Notes under the pieces: generated by a model
The model's input: the letters and a program-made list of their open reading frames with translations, nothing else
Databases searched by the model: none
Told to the model about the DNA's origin: nothing
Shown: positions 51,898 to 63,898 of the stretch, in pieces
Layout: the number at the start of each line of letters is the position of its first letter
Numbering within the stretch: the first letter of the stretch is position 1
Source: Actinomycetota bacterium
GTDB taxonomy: Bacteria; Actinomycetota; Acidimicrobiia; Acidimicrobiales; Ilumatobacteraceae
Assembly (NCBI GenBank): GCA_030645495.1
Contig: JAUSLV010000022.1
Span: 1 to 64,000 of the forward strand
DNA: 64,000 nt
Direction: 5' to 3'
Translations under genes and position numbers: made by a program

Positions 51898-52967
51898 TTC
51901 TTCTTCGACGGACGACCGTCGGGACGGGACGCCTTGCCGGTCGGAGCGGGGCGACCCGTGGTCCTCCCGGATGCCGGCGTCGGCTTGTTCTTCGGCGGGG
52001 TGACCCGCTTGCTGGCGGTGGGCGCCGTGCTCGACGTGCCCTTCTGGTCCTTGGCGGCAGCCAGCTCACGCTTGGCATTGGCGAACATGCCGCCACCGCC
52101 GCCGTCCTTCTGGCTCAACTCGCGAGCGCTCTCACTGGCTCGCTGCGCTTGGCGACCCAGCGATTCGTGACCCTTGTAGAAGCGGTGCGTGATGTAGTAG
52201 TTCAGCCCGATGCGGAACACGGCTTGCGCCATGTAGTAGATCACGAGAGCCGTGAGGTAGAACACCAGGAACACGGCGAACACCACCGGCAGGTACTGCA
52301 TCAGCTTCTGTTGCATCGGCGACACCGACGGCGACACGGCCGCACGCGAGGCGATCATCCGCTGCTGTGCGTAGTACAGCACGCCAAGAGCCACCACCAG
52401 CAGGGCGTACACCAGGCCCTTGCCGAACGACTCGCCGATCACCTTGTACGGCCTGGCGGCGAGGTCGAGGCCGAACGAAAGCATCTCCCGCTTGCCCACC
52501 ACCGCTTGGTAGAGCTCGGTGCTCTTGTCGAGGAACTTCGGGCTGAAGATCGAGCGGCCGTCGGCGATGCCGCTGCACGCGGCGGCCAGGTTGCCATCGG
52601 AGTTGGGCGTGCAGGTCACCTTGTTGGTGAGCCCGTGCAGCACCTGGAACATGATGATGAACACCGGCATCTGCAACAGCAGCGGCAGGCAGGAGGCCAA
52701 GGGGTTGACCTTGTGCTCCTGGTACAGCTTCATCATCTCTTCGTTGAGCTTCTGGCGGTCGCCGCGGTACTGGTTCTGCAGCTTCTTCATCTCCGGCTGC
52801 AGCTTCTGCATCTCGAGCATGCCCTTCGTGCTCTTCAGCACCAGGGGAGCGGTCACCAGCATCACCACGAGCGCGATCATCGAGATCGCGACGATGTAGT
52901 TGTGCGTGAAGCTGTAGAACCAAGCGAGCAGCTTGGCGGGATACTCGAACAACTCGAGTGCGATCAT
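51894..52967 (-). CDS. yidC: Membrane protein insertase YidC
   Basis: The 357-residue protein has the Oxa1/YidC core: helix 1 (TM near residues 20-45), a cytoplasmic coiled hairpin ([18 protein letters not shown]), [19 protein letters not shown], and later helices ending before a basic Ala/Lys-rich tail. No cleavable signal is seen, as in Gram-positive-type YidC. The C-terminal tail (residues about 275-357) is Pro/Thr/Lys-rich. The ATG overlaps the yidD stop (ATGA) and the stop overlaps the jag start. Confidence 0.95.
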   Translation of the reverse strand: MIALELFEYPAKLLAWFYSFTHNYIVAISMIALVVMLVTAPLVLKSTKGMLEMQKLQPEMKKLQNQYRGDRQKLNEEMMKLYQEHKVNPLASCLPLLLQMPVFIIMFQVLHGLTNKVTCTPNSDGNLAAACSGIADGRSIFSPKFLDKSTELYQAVVGKREMLSFGLDLAARPYKVIGESFGKGLVYALLVVALGVLYYAQQRMIASRAAVSPSVSPMQQKLMQYLPVVFAVFLVFYLTALVIYYMAQAVFRIGLNYYITHRFYKGHESLGRQAQRASESARELSQKDGGGGGMFANAKRELAAAKDQKGTSSTAPTASKRVTPPKNKPTPASGRTTGRPAPTGKASRPDGRPSKKK

Positions 52968-53218
52968 GAGATGAATCCCTTGTGGTGTGTGGACCGACGC
53001 GTGCGGTCAGGGTGAGAACGGGGTAACGGCACCGGATCGAAGCCCGAGGGCCCGAACGGGCGGCAACGCAGCAGCCGGCGGGCGGCCAGCCAGAGGCCAC
53101 GCCAGGTGCCGTGCACCTCGAGTGCCTCGATGGCGTAACTACTGCAGGAGGGGGTGAACCGGCACGGCGACGGTCGGCCTTCCATCGCCCGTTGATAGGC
53201 GACGACCAGGCCCGTCAG
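52964..53218 (-). CDS. yidD: Membrane protein insertion efficiency factor YidD, with a CTG start
   Basis: From CTG at 53218 the protein has 84 residues: [20 protein letters not shown], then [17 protein letters not shown] and [18 protein letters not shown]. These are the conserved YidD segments (YQR, CRFxPTCSxYA, RLxRCHP). No ATG, GTG or TTG is available in this frame near the correct N-terminus. The CTG overlaps the rnpA stop as CTGA, and the stop overlaps the yidC start as ATGA. The length of 84 is normal. YidD assists YidC-dependent insertion. Confidence 0.9.
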   Translation of the reverse strand: MTGLVVAYQRAMEGRPSPCRFTPSCSSYAIEALEVHGTWRGLWLAARRLLRCRPFGPSGFDPVPLPRSHPDRTRRSTHHKGFIS

Positions 53219-53550
53219 GCGCGAAGCCGAGCGAGCAACTGTTGCATATCGAACTGGAGTTCGATGGATGACCGAGCTGCGGCGGCCGGGGTGGCGCCGA
53301 ACAGGTACATACCCGAGGGCAGTTCCGCTGCGGACGACGCCTGCTGCAACATGGCCCGGAGCCGGCGTCGCACACGGTTGCGTACGACGGCGGGTCCGAG
53401 CGCGCGACCCAGGGCGAACGCCACACGCGGCGGTGTGACGGTGCCAGGAGGGTCGAGAAGGAACGTGCACCACAGCACTCCGGCCCGAGCGCGCCGCCCC
53501 TCGTGAGAGAGGCGCGCGAATGCGCTGCGCTCTCGGATACGCCAGATCAA
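53215..53550 (-). CDS. rnpA: Ribonuclease P protein component
   Basis: The 111-residue protein has the RnpA signature [20 protein letters not shown] (about residues 53-72) after RVAFALG. It binds RNase P RNA and helps mature tRNA 5' ends. The TTG start at 53550 overlaps the rpmH stop as TTGA and gives the usual length and [15 protein letters not shown]-terminus. The stop overlaps the yidD start. An upstream frame exists but the sequence there belongs to rpmH and is not RnpA-like. Confidence 0.93.
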   Translation of the reverse strand: MIWRIRERSAFARLSHEGRRARAGVLWCTFLLDPPGTVTPPRVAFALGRALGPAVVRNRVRRRLRAMLQQASSAAELPSGMYLFGATPAAAARSSIELQFDMQQLLARLRA

Positions 53551-53681
53551 GCCGACAGACGGTGGCGACCCTTGTCGCGACGAGCCTTCAGAACGGCTCG
53601 CCCGGCACGGGTGCTCATGCGGTTGCGGAAGCCGTGCTTCTTGGCACGGCGACGGTTGTTCGGTTGGTAGGTGCGCTTCAC
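53547..53681 (-). CDS. rpmH: 50S ribosomal protein L34
   Basis: The 44-residue protein reads [17 protein letters not shown] after the start, then [20 protein letters not shown], ending RHRLSA. It is the first gene of the rnpA-yidD-yidC operon. The start is GTG at 53681 with GAGGAGGG upstream. It is divergent from dnaA and shares a 293-base upstream region. Confidence 0.97.
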   Translation of the reverse strand: MKRTYQPNNRRRAKKHGFRNRMSTRAGRAVLKARRDKGRHRLSA

Positions 53682-53914
53682 GCAGCCCTCCTCGAGCCAC
53701 ACATGGTGGCCATCTCTCAGGTCGAATCAAAAACCACGGCGCGCCGCAAAACACCGGCTGGTCGTGGGCCAGTCGCCAAGACTACGGTCGCGCGTGACAA
53801 GAGGCAACCGCCAGGGTGTAGTCCCTTCCCGTGGCGCGACGAATCGAGCGTTGTTCGAGACGCCGTTCCGGAGTGGTTCATGCACCTGCTAGCGTGCCCC
53901 GTTCAACCCACGAC

Positions 53915-53947
53915 TTGTCCACATCTTGTGGACAAGCATGTGGACAT
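53915..53947. promoter_or_regulatory. DnaA-box triplet upstream of dnaA
   Basis: TTGTCCACA (53915-53923), TGTGGACAA (53927-53935, reverse orientation) and TGTGGACAT (53939-53947, reverse) have starts exactly 12 bases apart. The first two are perfect matches to the actinobacterial box TTGTCCACA. The triplet ends 27 bases before the dnaA start, so it may serve autoregulation as well as origin function. Confidence 0.85.
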
Positions 53948-53974
53948 TCGACGTGGAAATGGAAGGAGGCGCTG

Positions 53975-55363
53975 GTGAGCGACCACGAACAGTTGTGGAC
54001 GGCCGTTGCGCAACTCCTTCGCGCGCAGGTGTCGGAAGCCGTGTGGTTCTCGACGTTCCAGGACGTGATTGCCCTGGACAGCGATTCCTCGATGGTTCGG
54101 GTGAGTGCGCCGAATGCGCACGCCCGAGATCGCATTCTGTCGCGTTACCTGCCGCTGGTGAGGGATGCTCTCGAGGAAATCGGTGCAGCCAGCCTCAACT
54201 TCGTCGTCGAGGTGCAGGTGGCCGACACCGACACGGCAACCGAGTGGGCACCCGACACGAGCGGTCGCGACGCAGCCACCGAGCCCACCACCAGCACGTC
54301 CACCAGCTCGGGTTCGTCGGGCATGCTCAACGCCGATCCCAGCGGAATGAACCCGCGGTACACGTTCGAGACGTTCGTGAAGGGCGCCTCCAACCAGTTC
54401 GCGCTGGCTGCCGCCCTGCGTGTCGCGGAAACGCCGGGGCGCAGCTACAACCCGCTGTTCATCTATGGCTCGGCCGGACTGGGCAAGACCCACCTGCTGC
54501 ACGCCATCGGTCACTACGTGCACAACCACTATCAGCACGACGTCGTGCGCTACGTCAGCACCGAGACGTTCCTCAACGAGTACGTCGACGCGATCCGCAC
54601 CAACACCACGGCCAACTTCAAGCGCCGCTACCGCGACATCGACGTGCTGTTGATCGACGACATCCAGTTCATGGAAGGCAAGGAAGGGCTCCAGGAGGAG
54701 TTCTTCCACACGTTCAACTCGCTGCACGGCGCCAACAAGCAGATCATCATCTCCAGCGACCGCATGCCCGATGCGATCCCCACGCTCGAGGAGCGCCTGC
54801 GCGGCCGCTTCAAGTGGGGCCTGATCACCGACATCCAGCCGCCCGACCTCGAGACCCGCTTGGCGATCTTGCGCAACAAGGCCGAGCGGGACCACAGCCC
54901 GGTGCCGGCCGACACGCTCGAGTTCATCGCCTCGCGGATCACCACCAACATCCGCGAGCTCGAAGGCGCCCTCATCCGCGTCACCGCCTACGCCAGTCTC
55001 AACCAGGTGCCGATCAGTACGCACTTGGCCGAGACACTGCTCAGCGACCTCATCGAGGGCAGCTTCGTGAAGCCGCGAACCGACGAGGAACTGCTCAACG
55101 AGATCGCAGTGATCCTCGGCTACAGCGTCGATTCACTGCGCGGCAAGAGCCGACAACGCCCGTTGGTCACCGCCCGGCAGAGCGCGATGTACGTGTTCCG
55201 CGAGCTCACCGACCTGTCGTACCCGGCGATCGCCCGTCTGTTCGGCGGCCGCGACCACACCACGGTGATCCATGCCGTCGACAAGATCCAGCGCCTGATG
55301 AAGGAACGCAAGGACGTCTACGACCAGGTGACCGACCTCACCCAGCGGCTGAAGAAGGCCTGA
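53975..55363 (+). CDS. dnaA: Chromosomal replication initiator protein DnaA
   Basis: The 462-residue protein has domain I (residues about 1-85), a short Thr/Ser-rich domain II (TEPTTSTSTSSGSSG), the AAA+ domain III with the P-loop GSAGLGKTHLLHAIG and LLIDDIQFMEGKE, and domain IV with the DnaA signature RGKSRQRPLVTARQSAMYVF and GRDHTTVIHAVDKI. It melts the origin and loads DnaB. The GTG at 53975 has AAGGAGG five bases upstream. It is shorter than the mycobacterial protein because of the short domain II. Confidence 0.97.
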   Translation: MSDHEQLWTAVAQLLRAQVSEAVWFSTFQDVIALDSDSSMVRVSAPNAHARDRILSRYLPLVRDALEEIGAASLNFVVEVQVADTDTATEWAPDTSGRDAATEPTTSTSTSSGSSGMLNADPSGMNPRYTFETFVKGASNQFALAAALRVAETPGRSYNPLFIYGSAGLGKTHLLHAIGHYVHNHYQHDVVRYVSTETFLNEYVDAIRTNTTANFKRRYRDIDVLLIDDIQFMEGKEGLQEEFFHTFNSLHGANKQIIISSDRMPDAIPTLEERLRGRFKWGLITDIQPPDLETRLAILRNKAERDHSPVPADTLEFIASRITTNIRELEGALIRVTAYASLNQVPISTHLAETLLSDLIEGSFVKPRTDEELLNEIAVILGYSVDSLRGKSRQRPLVTARQSAMYVFRELTDLSYPAIARLFGGRDHTTVIHAVDKIQRLMKERKDVYDQVTDLTQRLKKA

Positions 55364-55601
55364 TCATGACGCGCGCGACCCCTGTGTGCGACCTGTGGAC
55401 GGCGCCCTCGCGAACCGGGGACAACGCGAAGTTGTCCCCCGAACTACACGCGAGTGGTTTTTCACCTGTGCGCGCGTGGGGAAACCGGTGTGCACACCGT
55501 TCGGCCACCTACGCTGGGGCGATACAGGGTTGTGCACAATCCACAGCCCTTATTACCACTATTACTCATTTACATCACCCCATGACGCGAAAGGGAACGC
55601 T
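55364..55601. other. Candidate replication origin (oriC) between dnaA and dnaN
   Basis: The 238-base gap has DnaA-box-like elements: TGTGGACGG (55394-55402), a perfect inverted repeat GGGGACAAC/GTTGTCCCC (55417-55439) whose halves resemble the box TTGTCC, and TTGTGCACAA (55530-55539) followed by ATCCACA. An AT-rich stretch at about 55549-55579, unusual in this GC-rich DNA, could unwind. The boxes here are weaker than those upstream of dnaA, so both sides of dnaA may be needed. Confidence 0.7.
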
Positions 55602-56696
55602 GTGAAGTTCCGTTGTGAACGTGAAGCGCTGGCCGAGGCCCTCGCCACTGCCGGTCGTGCCGCCACCGGTCGAACCGGTGCCCTCCCCGTGCTGTCGGGT
55701 CTTCGCCTCGAACTGCGCGGTGGCACCTTGTCGATCACCGGTACCGACCTGGATCTCACGATCCAACTGTCGCTCGAAGTCGGTGGCGACACCGATGGGG
55801 GCATCGTGCTGCCGGCTCGCCTGGCGGCCGACATCGTGCGCTCGCTCGGCAGTGGCGCAGTCGATGTGGTGGCAGAAGGCGACGAGGTCAGCATCAGTAA
55901 CGGCCGTTCGCACTTCACCGTGCGCCCGCTCAGCTTCGACGACTACCCGAAGCTGGCGTCACCGGTGAACAGTTCGGTCACGCTGCCGGCCGCCCAGTTC
56001 GGCGACGCGCTGCGCCAAGTGGTGCGCGCCGCCAGCACCGACGAGGCACGCCCGATCCTCACCGGAGTGATGATGACCGCCGAGGGCGACGGGCTGCGGA
56101 TGGTGGCCACCGACTCGTACCGTCTGGCAGTGCGCGACCTCGCCGGCCAGCAGGTCTTGGCGGCCGACCAGAAGGTGCTGATCCCCGGGCGGGCGCTCAC
56201 CGAGCTGCAGCGCCTGGTGGGCGGCGGCGATGAGGTGACGATGCGCTTGGGCGATCGCGACGCGACGTTCGAGGTGGGCACGACCCGTCTCACCACCCGC
56301 CTCATCGAGGGCGAGTTCCCCAACTACCGCCAGCTGATCCCGGCCAGCCACCCCAACGCGCTCACCGTCGAGCGCGAGCCACTCCTGGAAGCGATCCGCC
56401 GTGTGAAGATCCTGGCTAAGGACGCCACGCCGGTGAAGCTGCAGATGGGCGGCGACACGCTGAAGCTGACCGCGATCACTCAAGACGTGGGCAACGCGTC
56501 GGAAGAACTGGATGCGCAGTACACGGGTACCGACCTCACGGTGGCGTTCAACCCCGACTATTTCGCCTCAGGAGTCGAAGCCTGCCAGGGTGACTCGGTC
56601 ACGCTGTCCACGCTCGATGCGCTGAAGCCGGCCGTGCTGCGCGGCGTGGGCAACGCCGACTACCTGTACCTGCTGATGCCCGTCCGGGTGCCGTAA
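55602..56696 (+). CDS. dnaN: DNA polymerase III sliding clamp (beta subunit)
   Basis: The 364-residue protein shows the three repeated beta-clamp domains, starting VKFRCEREALAEALATAGRA, with GALPVLSGLRLEL and the late ATDSYRLAVRD. The C-terminus YLLMPVRVP matches the family. It tethers the polymerase to DNA. The GTG at 55602 has AAAGGG six bases upstream. recF follows after 18 bases. Confidence 0.97.
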   Translation: MKFRCEREALAEALATAGRAATGRTGALPVLSGLRLELRGGTLSITGTDLDLTIQLSLEVGGDTDGGIVLPARLAADIVRSLGSGAVDVVAEGDEVSISNGRSHFTVRPLSFDDYPKLASPVNSSVTLPAAQFGDALRQVVRAASTDEARPILTGVMMTAEGDGLRMVATDSYRLAVRDLAGQQVLAADQKVLIPGRALTELQRLVGGGDEVTMRLGDRDATFEVGTTRLTTRLIEGEFPNYRQLIPASHPNALTVEREPLLEAIRRVKILAKDATPVKLQMGGDTLKLTAITQDVGNASEELDAQYTGTDLTVAFNPDYFASGVEACQGDSVTLSTLDALKPAVLRGVGNADYLYLLMPVRVP

Positions 56697-56714
56697 GGCG
56701 CGCCGGCTGCGCGA

Positions 56715-57797
56715 ATGATCGTCACTCGGCTCGAGCTCGTCGACTTCCGCAACTACCTCTCGGCGTCGTTCGAGTTCGATCACGGCACGACTGCGGTGGT
56801 GGGCCTCAATGGGCAGGGCAAGACCAACCTCGCCGAGGCACTGGCCTACCTCGCCTCGCTCGACAGCTTTCGTGGCGCGCCCACCGAGGCGTTGATCCGG
56901 GTGGGTGCCGAGGCGGCCGTGTTGCGCGCCACCGTGTTGCACCCCGACGGGCGCGAGGTGCTGGTGGAGTTGGAGCTCACCCGCCACGGCCGTAATCGGG
57001 TGCAGGTGAACAAGCAGAAGCTGGCGCGCTCGCGCGACCTGCTGGGTGTGATGCGGGTGACGGTGTTCTCGCCCGACGACCTGGCGCTGATCAAGGGTGG
57101 CCCCAACGAGCGGCGGCGGTTCATGGACGACACGCTCGTGTCGCTGGCACTGAAGTACGACGCGTTGCGGCTGGAACTGGACCGCATCGTGAAACAACGC
57201 AACGTGCTGCTGAAGCAGGCCAACGGCAAGCTGAACGACGAGGCGGAAGTGACGCTCGACGTGTGGGACGCGAAGCTCGCGGAAGTGGGCGACCAGTTCG
57301 GCCACGCGCGAGCGGTGTTGATCGCGCGGCTCACGCCGATGGCAGCCGAGGCCTACGAGCAGCTTGCCGACCGGCCGAGCGTGGTGGAGTTGCGCTACGA
57401 GCCGGTGTGGCGCCAGCGCGGCCTGGTGCACGCCCTCGGCGAATCGCGTCGCGACGACGTGCGGCGCGGGGTCAGCACCGTCGGGCCGCACCGCGACGAC
57501 GTGGAGTTGTTCATCGGTGGGCTGCCGGCACGCACACATGCTTCGCAGGGCGAACAACGCACGCTGGCGCTGGCGCTGCGCCTCGCCGCGCACCGGCTGG
57601 TGGCCGAGAAGGCCGGCAGTTCGCCGGTGTTGGTGCTGGATGACGTGCTCAGCGAACTCGACCCGCGCCGCTGCGCGGCGCTGTTGCACCACCTGCCCCC
57701 TGGTCAGGTGGTGTTGACCACCGCCGGCGTGTTGCCCGAAGCAGCGCACCCCAACGCGATCCTGAGGATCGAGGCGGGCGCGGTCGTTTCCGGTTGA
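56715..57797 (+). CDS. recF: DNA replication and repair protein RecF
   Basis: The 360-residue ABC-type ATPase has the Walker A GLNGQGKTNLAEAL (residues about 30-43), the signature region EQRTLALALRLAAH and the Walker B VLVLDDVLSELDPRR. It helps RecA loading at gaps in single-stranded DNA. Length is normal. Its stop overlaps the TTG start of the DUF721 gene as TTGA. Confidence 0.97.
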   Translation: MIVTRLELVDFRNYLSASFEFDHGTTAVVGLNGQGKTNLAEALAYLASLDSFRGAPTEALIRVGAEAAVLRATVLHPDGREVLVELELTRHGRNRVQVNKQKLARSRDLLGVMRVTVFSPDDLALIKGGPNERRRFMDDTLVSLALKYDALRLELDRIVKQRNVLLKQANGKLNDEAEVTLDVWDAKLAEVGDQFGHARAVLIARLTPMAAEAYEQLADRPSVVELRYEPVWRQRGLVHALGESRRDDVRRGVSTVGPHRDDVELFIGGLPARTHASQGEQRTLALALRLAAHRLVAEKAGSSPVLVLDDVLSELDPRRCAALLHHLPPGQVVLTTAGVLPEAAHPNAILRIEAGAVVSG

Positions 57798-58135
57798 AAC
57801 GCTGCGAGAGTGGCGCGGTGACCAACCAGCGCGAACCGGTACGACTGGGCGACAGCCTGCACGACGTCGTGCGTTCGCTGCGTCCCGACGCCGCTTCGCC
57901 TGCCGCGCCAGCGGCGGCGATGGGCGGCGTGTTCGGTCGGTGGGAGGAAGCGGTGGGGGCCGCGGTCGCGGCGCACGTGCAGCCGGTGAAACTGGATGGC
58001 ACGACGCTGGTGGTGAAGGTCGACGACCCGGCCTGGGCGACGCAACTGAAGTTCCTCGAGGGCACGTTGAAGCAACGCTTGCTGGAAGTGGCCGGCGCCA
58101 CCATCGAGCGGCTCGACGTGCGCGTCAGCCGCTGA
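57794..58135 (+). CDS. DUF721 (DciA-like) protein
   Basis: The 113-residue protein has the DUF721 core FGRWEEAVGAAVAAHVQPVKL, then TLVVKVDDPAWATQLKF and a final helix. DUF721/DciA proteins act with DnaB at the origin in many bacteria. The TTG at 57794 overlaps the recF stop (TTGA); a GTG at 57818 (VTNQREP) is the other candidate start. The location between recF and gyrB is the usual one. Its end overlaps the convergent acyltransferase gene by 11 bases. Confidence 0.85.
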   Translation: MKRCESGAVTNQREPVRLGDSLHDVVRSLRPDAASPAAPAAAMGGVFGRWEEAVGAAVAAHVQPVKLDGTTLVVKVDDPAWATQLKFLEGTLKQRLLEVAGATIERLDVRVSR

Positions 58136-59195
58136 TCGCGGGCCGCCGCCAGCGCGACTCGATGAACCGCGTGCTGCACCACGCCACGACCAAGGTGATC
58201 GCCACCGCGAGCGCGGTGCGCTCGGTGGTCAGTGCGGTCATCGGGCCGATGGCGGCGTAGATCGGGTAGTGCCACAGGTAGCCGGCGTACGAGTAGCGGC
58301 CCAGCCAGCGCAGCGGTGCGAGGCTGAACAACCACACCAGCGGGCCGGTCGGCGAGAGCACCGACATGACGAGCGCGAGCGACGTGATCGTGCCCAGCGG
58401 CATGGTGATGAGCATGTACCGCGCGGCGGTGTCGAACGGCGGCGAGTTCGACAGCCATGCGGTGGCGAGCAGCGCGACCACCCCGATGACGGTCCACCAC
58501 CACCCGGTGAGCGCCGGCCGGAACCGGTAGAGGTACAGCGCCGCGGCGGCGCCCACGAGCGGGCCGGCGATGCGGAACTGGGTGGCCGGATGCAGCCAGC
58601 GCAGGTGATCGGCGCCACCGTGCGAGGCCATGATCCGCCACACCGACGACACGAGCAGCAACCCGGCGATCGTGAACGCGATGCGCCGCACGCGCACGGC
58701 GCCGCGCCCGGAGGCCAGTGACAGTGCGATCGGCCAGAACAGGTAGAAGTGCTCCTCGACGGCGAGGCTCCACAGGTGGTTGAGGTTGCCGGTGTGCCAG
58801 CCCATCGCGGTGGCCAGGTTGCTGGTGTAGGTGAGGCCGCCGATGATCCCGACGTCGGTGGCGCGCAGCCGATCGATGCCCAACACGGTGGCCAACGTCA
58901 GCACCGCCAACAGCACGTACAACGCAGGCAGCAGCCGCCGGGCGCGCCGCGAGTAGAACGCGCCCATCGCGATCGTGCCGCTGCGCGTGCGCTCCTGCAG
59001 CAACAAACTGGTGATCAACAACCCGGACAACACGAAGAACAATTCGACGCCCTGCTCGTGCGCATGGTTGAAGCGGGGCCACCCGGCATGGCCCACGAGC
59101 ACCATCGCGAAGGCCATCCCGCGCACGCCGTCGAGCGCCGGGCGATGCCCGAGCATCCACGTGGTGGGCACCTGCGTGCCCTGCTGCTCGATCAT
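58125..59195 (-). CDS. Acyltransferase-3 family membrane protein (OafA/YrhL-like)
   Basis: The 356-residue protein has about ten membrane helices and acyltransferase-3 motifs: ALDGVRGMAFAMVLVGHAG (N-terminal helix with the R and H), FFVLSGLLITSLLL, and LWSLAVEEHFYLFWP. These enzymes acylate sugars or lipids at the membrane surface. It sits on the opposite strand between the DUF721 gene and gyrB, breaking the otherwise conserved run. The start at 59195 begins MIEQQGTQV. The substrate is unknown. Confidence 0.87.
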   Translation of the reverse strand: MIEQQGTQVPTTWMLGHRPALDGVRGMAFAMVLVGHAGWPRFNHAHEQGVELFFVLSGLLITSLLLQERTRSGTIAMGAFYSRRARRLLPALYVLLAVLTLATVLGIDRLRATDVGIIGGLTYTSNLATAMGWHTGNLNHLWSLAVEEHFYLFWPIALSLASGRGAVRVRRIAFTIAGLLLVSSVWRIMASHGGADHLRWLHPATQFRIAGPLVGAAAALYLYRFRPALTGWWWTVIGVVALLATAWLSNSPPFDTAARYMLITMPLGTITSLALVMSVLSPTGPLVWLFSLAPLRWLGRYSYAGYLWHYPIYAAIGPMTALTTERTALAVAITLVVAWCSTRFIESRWRRPAISG

Positions 59196-59371
59196 CGGCC
59201 CAGAGCGTAGCCACAGCCCGATCCAGGGGGCGGCCCTCCACCGCTGTGTCACACCCCTCAGGTAGACTGTGAGGCACTTGCGATGACGGCTGCCGGGCAG
59301 GGCGGCACGCCAACGTCGCCGATGTATCCCCAGGTCACGGCCTGTTTTCCCCCGAAACGATCGAGGTGCGC

Positions 59372-61330
59372 GTGTCGTCCGACACCAAACAACCGAGTGC
59401 CGATTACGGTGCCAAGGACATCCAGGTGCTGGAGGGTCTCGACCCCGTCAGAAAACGCCCCGGTATGTACATCGGGTCCACCGGTCTGGCCGGTCTTCAC
59501 CACCTCATCTGGGAGGTCGTCGACAACTCGGTCGACGAGGCGATGGCCGGTTTTTGCACTCGCATCGGGGTCACACTGCTGGCCAACGGCGGCTGCCGGG
59601 TCGACGACAACGGCCGTGGTATCCCGGTCGATCCGTACCCCTCCGGCCCGCACAAGGGCAAGAGCGCGGCCGAGGTGGTGCTCACCGTGTTGCACGCCGG
59701 CGGCAAGTTCGGTGGCGATGGCTACAAGGTGTCGGGTGGCCTCCACGGGGTGGGCGTCAGCGTGGTCAACGCGCTGTCCGAGCGGCTGTTCATCGAGATC
59801 GACAAGAGCGGCACCCGCTACCAGCAAGAGTACGCGAAGGGTGGCAAACCGCAGGGCAAGATCCAGAAGGTGGGCCCCACACCGGCGCGTGGCCGCAAGA
59901 GCGGCACCACCGTCAGCTTCTGGCCCGATCCCGCTGTGTTCGTGGCCGAGGGCACCGAGTTCGTGTCCCGCACCGTGCTCGAGCGGTTGCAGACCATGGC
60001 GTTCCTCAACCGCAACCTCGAGATCGTGTTCACCGACGAGCGCGAGGGCAAGGCGCAAGAGGTCACGTTCCAGTACAAGGGCGGCATCGTCGACTTCGTG
60101 AAGCACCTCAACCAGAGCAAAGAGGCGCTGTTCACCAAGGTCGCCCACTTCGAGGACGAAGACGACGAGGGCGGCCAGACGCTCGACATCGCCATCCAGT
60201 GGAACACCGGCTATTACGAGGGCATCCACGGCTACGCCAACGGCATCTCCACCATCGAGGGTGGCATGCACGTGGAGGGGTTCAAGACCGCGCTCACCAG
60301 CGTGCTCAACAAGTACGCCCGCAGCAAGAACCTGCTGAAGGAGAAGGACGACAACCTCCTCGGCGAAGACATTCGCGAAGGCATCACTGCGATCATCGCG
60401 GTGAAGCTACGCGAGCCTCAGTTCGAGGGCCAGACCAAGGCCAAGCTGGGCAACGTGCCCATGCGCAGTTTCGTGCAGAAGGTCACCAACGAGAAGTTGG
60501 CTGAGTGGTTGGAAGAGAACCCCACCGAGGCCAACAAGATCGTCAAGAAGGCGCTGTCCGCGGCGCAGGCTCGTGTCGCCGCCAAGAACGCGCGCAACGC
60601 GATCCGGCGCAAGACCGCCCTCGCCGGCGCGGGCATGCCTGACAAGCTGAAGGACTGCAGCAGCGGCAACCCCGAAGAGAGCGAACTGTTCATCGTCGAG
60701 GGCGACTCGGCCGGTGGTTCGGCGCTCAACGCACGCGACCCGCGCACCCAGGCGCTGCTGCCGATCCGCGGCAAGATCCTCAACGTCGAGCGGTCACGGC
60801 TGGACAAGATGTTGAAGAACAACGAGATCCAGGCGCTCATCACCGCGATCGGCGGCGGCGTGGGCGAGGAGTTCGACGCAGCCAAGGCCCGCTACCACAA
60901 GGTGATCATCCTGTGCGACGCCGATGTCGACGGCAGCCACATCCGCACGCTGCTGCTCACGTTCTTCTTCCGCCAGATGCGCACGATGGTCGAGGCCGGC
61001 TACGTGTACATCGCTCAGCCGCCACTGTTCTCCACGCTGGTCGGCAAGGAGAAGATCTACCTCAAGGACGAGCACGCCAAGAACCGCTTCCTCGAGGCGC
61101 ACCCCAACCACAAGAACGACTTCAACCGGCTGAAGGGCCTCGGCGAGATGGACTGGGAAGAGCTGAAGCCCACCACCATGGACGTCACCACCCGCACGCT
61201 GCTGCAGATCACCGTCGAGCAAGCCGCGCTGGCCGAGAACATCACCAGCGTGCTGATGGGCGACGACGTCGACCTGCGCAAGCAGTTCATCACCACCAAC
61301 GCCCGCGACGTACGAAACCTGGACTTCTGA
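59372..61330 (+). CDS. gyrB: DNA gyrase subunit B
   Basis: The 652-residue protein has the GHKL ATPase ([23 protein letters not shown]-like [24 protein letters not shown]), the transducer, and the TOPRIM domain with EGDSAGGSA and [10 protein letters not shown]. It supplies ATP-driven supercoiling with GyrA. GAGG lies five bases before the GTG at 59372; a GTG at 59366 is also in frame. A TAGACT hexamer at 59263-59268 could be the -10 of its promoter. gyrA follows after one base. Confidence 0.97.
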   Translation: MSSDTKQPSADYGAKDIQVLEGLDPVRKRPGMYIGSTGLAGLHHLIWEVVDNSVDEAMAGFCTRIGVTLLANGGCRVDDNGRGIPVDPYPSGPHKGKSAAEVVLTVLHAGGKFGGDGYKVSGGLHGVGVSVVNALSERLFIEIDKSGTRYQQEYAKGGKPQGKIQKVGPTPARGRKSGTTVSFWPDPAVFVAEGTEFVSRTVLERLQTMAFLNRNLEIVFTDEREGKAQEVTFQYKGGIVDFVKHLNQSKEALFTKVAHFEDEDDEGGQTLDIAIQWNTGYYEGIHGYANGISTIEGGMHVEGFKTALTSVLNKYARSKNLLKEKDDNLLGEDIREGITAIIAVKLREPQFEGQTKAKLGNVPMRSFVQKVTNEKLAEWLEENPTEANKIVKKALSAAQARVAAKNARNAIRRKTALAGAGMPDKLKDCSSGNPEESELFIVEGDSAGGSALNARDPRTQALLPIRGKILNVERSRLDKMLKNNEIQALITAIGGGVGEEFDAAKARYHKVIILCDADVDGSHIRTLLLTFFFRQMRTMVEAGYVYIAQPPLFSTLVGKEKIYLKDEHAKNRFLEAHPNHKNDFNRLKGLGEMDWEELKPTTMDVTTRTLLQITVEQAALAENITSVLMGDDVDLRKQFITTNARDVRNLDF

Positions 61331-61331
61331 G

Positions 61332-63821
<2,490 letters not shown>

Positions 63822-63898
63822 CCTTCCCGATAGCGCTTCGGCGCCACCTCGCGGTGACCCACCGCCAACCGAATGCTCTTGCGTACAGGAGGTGCACG

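Noticed and set aside
63822-63898. Search for tRNA-Ile or tRNA-Ala genes after gyrA, as in some bacteria
   Set aside because: The 77-base gap does not contain a recognisable tRNA sequence; it leads straight into the next gene with a strong ribosome-binding site.
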